This document shows positions 61,517 through 64,000 of a stretch of 64,000 bases of DNA, in pieces (positions within the stretch are counted from its first letter, which is position 1; each line of letters starts with the position of its first letter). Origin of the DNA: Hyphomicrobiales bacterium (GTDB lineage Bacteria; Pseudomonadota; Alphaproteobacteria; Rhizobiales; Rhizobiaceae); assembly GCA_900467185.1 (NCBI GenBank), contig UBPA01000009.1, forward strand, positions 84,825-148,824, in the 5' to 3' direction. The translations under genes and the position numbers were made by a program. The notes beneath the pieces were generated by a model. That model saw only the letters and a program-made list of their open reading frames with translations. It was not told where the DNA came from and did no database searches.

Positions 61517-62494
61517 ATGGAAGACACGGAAAATCAAGGGCTTGTGCCCTTTGGCGCCTCCGCGCGCAATGTATTCAAGTCGGGTTTGAAGCTTGTCCAC
61601 CTGCATCTCATCCTCGCGATCGAGGATAGGGGTCAGATCAGCGCCGCTGCGGAGGCTCTGGGCATATCGCAACCGGCAGCGTCACGCATGCTCGGAGAAA
61701 TCGAATCGATCCTGCGCGCCCCCCTCTGCGAACGCGTGGCGCGCGGCGTGGAACTCACGCCCTATGGAAAGGCGCTCGCCCGGCGCGCGCGTACCATCTT
61801 CCTCGAGCTTCGGGAAACAGCCCGGGAGATCGGCGAGTTGAAGACGGGCCGTGGCGGCTCCGTTTCGCTCGGTTCCGTCACCGGCCCTGCCCTGCATCTC
61901 GCCGTGCCCGCCATGAATCAGGTGACGACGGCCTATCCCGGCATCGAGATCAGCATCCAGGTGGAAAACAGCAATGTCCTGATCCGCGAGCTGATGGCAG
62001 CCCGTCACGACTTCGTCATCGGCCGCATTCCCGACGATATCGACCCCCGCCAGTTCGACCTCGTGGAGATCGGCTCGGAAGACGTCTGTCTGATCGTTCG
62101 CGAGGGCCATCCCCTGCTCGAAAAGCAGGTCATCGTCCACGAGGACCTGCCGGGCTATGACTGGGTCTTCCAGCCGGCTGGAACGCTGTTGCGCCGCTCC
62201 GTGGAGGACAGTTTCCTCACCAGCGGCGTGCCCCTGCCGACCACGACGATCAACACCTCCTCCATCATCCTGACCCTCTCCATCGTGCGCAACACCAATG
62301 CGATTGCGCCCGTGGCCAAGGACGTTGCGGAACTGGTGGCCAGCAACGGAACGTCGATCGGCGAGATCCGCATCCTCCCGATCGATTTCGCCATCACCAT
62401 CCGCCCCTACAGCCTCATCACGCCCCGCGGTCGCGAACTGCCGCCGAGCGCCAAGCTGCTCTACGACCTGATCCTTCAGGAAAGCAAAGGCTGA
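61517..62494 (+). CDS. gbpR: LysR-family regulator GbpR
   Basis: The 325-residue LysR regulator is divergent from chvE. The winged helix is in 'LKLVHLHLILAIEDRGQISAAAEALGIS' and 'SQPAASRMLGEIESIL' (read as two adjoining helices). The effector domain (about 110-315) includes 'TGPALHLAVPAMNQVTTAYPG'. In Agrobacterium, GbpR regulates chvE in response to sugars and occupies this same divergent position. GGAGG lies about 9 bases before the ATG. Confidence 0.92.
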   Translation: MEDTENQGLVPFGASARNVFKSGLKLVHLHLILAIEDRGQISAAAEALGISQPAASRMLGEIESILRAPLCERVARGVELTPYGKALARRARTIFLELRETAREIGELKTGRGGSVSLGSVTGPALHLAVPAMNQVTTAYPGIEISIQVENSNVLIRELMAARHDFVIGRIPDDIDPRQFDLVEIGSEDVCLIVREGHPLLEKQVIVHEDLPGYDWVFQPAGTLLRRSVEDSFLTSGVPLPTTTINTSSIILTLSIVRNTNAIAPVAKDVAELVASNGTSIGEIRILPIDFAITIRPYSLITPRGRELPPSAKLLYDLILQESKG

Positions 62495-62605
62495 GCGGCG
62501 TCCGCTCCGCATGGACAGGCTTACGCAACCCTGTCGTGCTTGGTTTGCGACGATGATAAGCCGCTGCGCCACACCAGGGTGCCGCTCCAGCCGGAAGGGA
62601 CGGGC

Positions 62606-63118
62606 ATGTTCGGCAAATCGCTCTTTCAGTCCGTGCTCGAGCGTCTCGAGGCGGAGGACCCGCGGGAGCCGGCTGAGCCATCCCCACGTGCCGGCATCGC
62701 AGGCTTGAACGCCAGCCTCGCCTTCGATACGGAACGCGCCGCCGGCGGCGATGCCGTGCGGCAAGCCTATGCCGATATGGACGAGGCCGGAAGCGCGGCA
62801 CCCGAACCGCCACGTCAGCGCCCGGCTGCGCTTCTCCGAGCCACAAGGCCCCCGCTTCGGCAACGGCCCGCCCATCTCGACCGGCTGACACCCGCGCAGG
62901 TCGCCGAAGACCTTCAGCTCTCGAATACGGACACGCCCACCACACTCGCGGAGAAGCGCCGGGCGTTCGCCAACCACAACCATCCGGATCGCCACGCGCC
63001 GGGGGATAGAGAGGCAGCGACGACGCGCATGACGATCGCCAATATGCTGGTGGACGAGGCACTTCGCCGGCTGAAGCGCGGCTTGCCGATCGGCCTGACG
63101 CCACAGCGCCCCCGATAG
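62606..63118 (+). CDS. Protein with a divergent J-domain-like C-terminus
   Basis: The 170-residue protein has an N-terminus (MFGKSLFQSVLERLEAEDP) and middle that are Pro/Arg/Ala-rich. The C-terminal part (about 95-165) contains 'FANHNHPDRH', an HPD tripeptide at residues 126-128 as in DnaJ J-domains, followed by a helix 'TIANMLVDEALRRLKRG'. The preceding helix lacks the usual Y-x-x-L-G start. It may stimulate an Hsp70, but this is inferred from HPD alone. GGAAGGGA precedes the ATG. Confidence 0.65.
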   Translation: MFGKSLFQSVLERLEAEDPREPAEPSPRAGIAGLNASLAFDTERAAGGDAVRQAYADMDEAGSAAPEPPRQRPAALLRATRPPLRQRPAHLDRLTPAQVAEDLQLSNTDTPTTLAEKRRAFANHNHPDRHAPGDREAATTRMTIANMLVDEALRRLKRGLPIGLTPQRPR

Positions 63119-63140
63119 TGCGCTCTTCGAGCTTTGGCCG

Positions 63141-63422
63141 TCAGACCTTCGGCTCGTCCTTCGACGGCGCGTCGGGATCTGCGAGCGGCTGTGCATCGGC
63201 GGCCGTCGCCTCCGGCACGACGTCGGTCGATGTCGTCGTCGGCTTGAAGAACACGATCAGCGTGGCCGAGGTATAGGCGGTGACGGCCAGAAAGATCATG
63301 CCCCAGGTCGAGGCGCCGTTCCAGAACTCGACCGCCGTCCAGAGCGCGCAGCTCCCGACGATCAACAGACGCCTCCAGAGAGGACGGTAGAAAGGATGAT
63401 CCGGGTCGATGAACTTCTGCAT
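63141..63422 (-). CDS. Small membrane protein (DUF3329-like)
   Basis: The 93-residue protein starts 'MQKFIDPDHPFYRPLWRRLL', followed by two hydrophobic segments (about 18-36 and 40-58) and a disordered acidic tail ending PSKDEPKV. The N-terminal DPDHPFxRPLWRR pattern recurs in short rhizobial inner-membrane proteins that I recall as DUF3329. Function is unknown. It converges on the J-domain-like gene (22-base gap). Confidence 0.7.
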   Translation of the reverse strand: MQKFIDPDHPFYRPLWRRLLIVGSCALWTAVEFWNGASTWGMIFLAVTAYTSATLIVFFKPTTTSTDVVPEATAADAQPLADPDAPSKDEPKV

Positions 63423-63771
63423 GCGTCCTCTTGGATGACCAAACGTCGGCCGAGCGCGCCGTATCACGGGGATCGCGCAGCCCAGCGCAGATGACATGCG
63501 CAAAAAACATCGCAAGCGCAAGGGTACCGGCTTGACGGGCAGGAACAAGACGGAATAAAAATTCCAAAAATCAATCCAGATCAATGTTTCGTTCCGGAGG
63601 GCGCGACATCGATCAGGACGACGCGACGCCTCGGGAGGAGACGGCGTCGCCGGCACGTCCCCTCCTCGACAGGACGGATCCGCCGTCAGCGGATCGCCAA
63701 GCGCTTCCAGCGGAGTGAGCGCATCATTCCGCGTCCAGTGGCTTTCGGGCCGCGCTAGTGAAAGTGGTAAC
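63423..63771 (+). other. 349-base region upstream of iolG
   Basis: It holds an IolR-type operator (63552-63565) in an AT-rich patch (63550-63590), and a GATCCGC/GCGGATC dyad (63677-63695). A 45-codon open frame (63584-63719) is not convincing. The region should carry the iolG promoter and the start of the divergent small membrane protein's transcript. Confidence 0.45.
63552..63565. promoter_or_regulatory. IolR-type operator upstream of iolG
   Basis: GGAA, six bases (TAAAAA), then TTCC is an exact match to the GGAA-N6-TTCC motif proposed for S. meliloti IolR upstream of inositol genes. It lies 206 bases before the iolG ATG. Confidence 0.6.
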
Positions 63772-64000
63772 ATGACTGTGAGATTTGGTCTTCTCGGCGC
63801 CGGCCGTATCGGCAAGGTTCATGCCAAGGCCGTCAGCGGCGATGCCCATGCGCGTCTCGTGGCCGTTGCCGATGCGTTTCCCGCGGCAGCTCAGGCGATT
63901 GCCGACAGCTACGGCTGCGAGGTCCGCACCATCGAGGCGATCGAGGCGGCCGACGATATCGACGCCGTCGTCATCTGCACGCCCACCGATACCCATGCCG
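63772..64000 (+). CDS. iolG: Inositol 2-dehydrogenase, 3' end beyond window
   Basis: The first 76 residues are visible. 'VRFGLLGAGRIGKVHAKAV' is the NAD-binding GxGxxG of the GFO/IDH/MocA family, and 'ADDIDAVVICTPTDTHA' is its second conserved block, typical of myo-inositol 2-dehydrogenase (IdhA/IolG). The enzyme oxidises myo-inositol to scyllo-inosose. An IolR-like operator upstream supports the identification. No strong Shine-Dalgarno is seen immediately upstream of the ATG (AAAGTGG). Confidence 0.85.
   Translation, partial: MTVRFGLLGAGRIGKVHAKAVSGDAHARLVAVADAFPAAAQAIADSYGCEVRTIEAIEAADDIDAVVICTPTDTHA

Noticed and set aside
63584..63719. 45-codon frame upstream of iolG
   Set aside because: No ribosome site, biased Asp/Arg/Pro composition and no similarity; more likely leader or promoter DNA.
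1..64000. tRNA/rRNA genes, CRISPR arrays, insertion sequences, prophage or conjugation genes
   Set aside because: None could be recognised by reading; no transposase, integrase or repeat-spacer pattern was seen. A tRNA scan was not possible here.

Overview
The window looks like about 64 kb of chromosome from a member of the Rhizobiaceae (Rhizobium/Sinorhizobium/Agrobacterium/Shinella group). It is GC-rich throughout. It carries several gene sets typical of that family: a fused trpE(G) anthranilate synthase behind a WWW leader peptide, the choXWV choline transporter, a NolR-type regulator with a matching operator, a BacA/SbmA peptide transporter, the chvE-gguABC sugar transporter with divergent gbpR, and the start of an inositol dehydrogenase gene behind an IolR-type operator. 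I cannot name the species. I saw no rRNA or tRNA genes, CRISPR array, insertion sequence or prophage.

Layout. 1-5 kb: the tail of a Phd/VapC toxin-antitoxin pair, a stand-alone ClpP, HupE/UreJ, a DUF2076 protein, and a coupled CDF metal exporter/queF pair. 4.9-7.3 kb: trpE(G) with its trpL attenuator. 7.4-11 kb: an extensin-like protein, DUF2333, a c-type cytochrome and thymidine kinase. 11-15.5 kb: choXWV, a HugZ-like protein and nolR. 15.8-21 kb: an omega-aminotransferase, two coupled alpha/beta hydrolases, adenine deaminase and a RelE/ParE pair. 21-28.7 kb: alpha-glucosidase, a KDG-type kinase, der with a YfgM-like TPR protein, NnrU and a polysaccharide deacetylase. 28.7-33.2 kb: bacA/sbmA, an MFS transporter, map and a luciferase-like monooxygenase.

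33.4-46.6 kb is mostly purine catabolism: xdhA, a palindromic mosaic element, xdhB and xdhC; then a DUF1127 peptide, a LysR regulator and a PemK-like toxin-antitoxin pair; then puuD-guaD; an FMN hydroxy-acid dehydrogenase; and an opposite-strand operon puuE-uraD-allA-uraH. With adenine deaminase at 19-21 kb this covers adenine/guanine to xanthine/hypoxanthine, urate, 5-hydroxyisourate, OHCU and allantoin to allantoate, plus ureidoglycolate lyase. Allantoicase is not in the window.

46.7-64 kb: a 2H phosphoesterase (DUF1045), a PRC-barrel protein, a divergent FAD-oxidase/MnmD pair that looks like a split MnmC, a DEAD-box helicase, a circularly permuted ATP-grasp/alpha-E/transglutaminase cassette, a second Phd/VapC pair, gguC-gguB-gguA-chvE with gbpR, a J-domain-like protein, a small membrane protein and the first part of iolG.

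Many adjacent genes are translationally coupled through ATGA, TGATG, GTGA or TTGA overlaps. In both sugar/choline transporter operons the binding-protein gene is followed by a strong hairpin, which fits a higher binding-protein output than the membrane and ATPase subunits.
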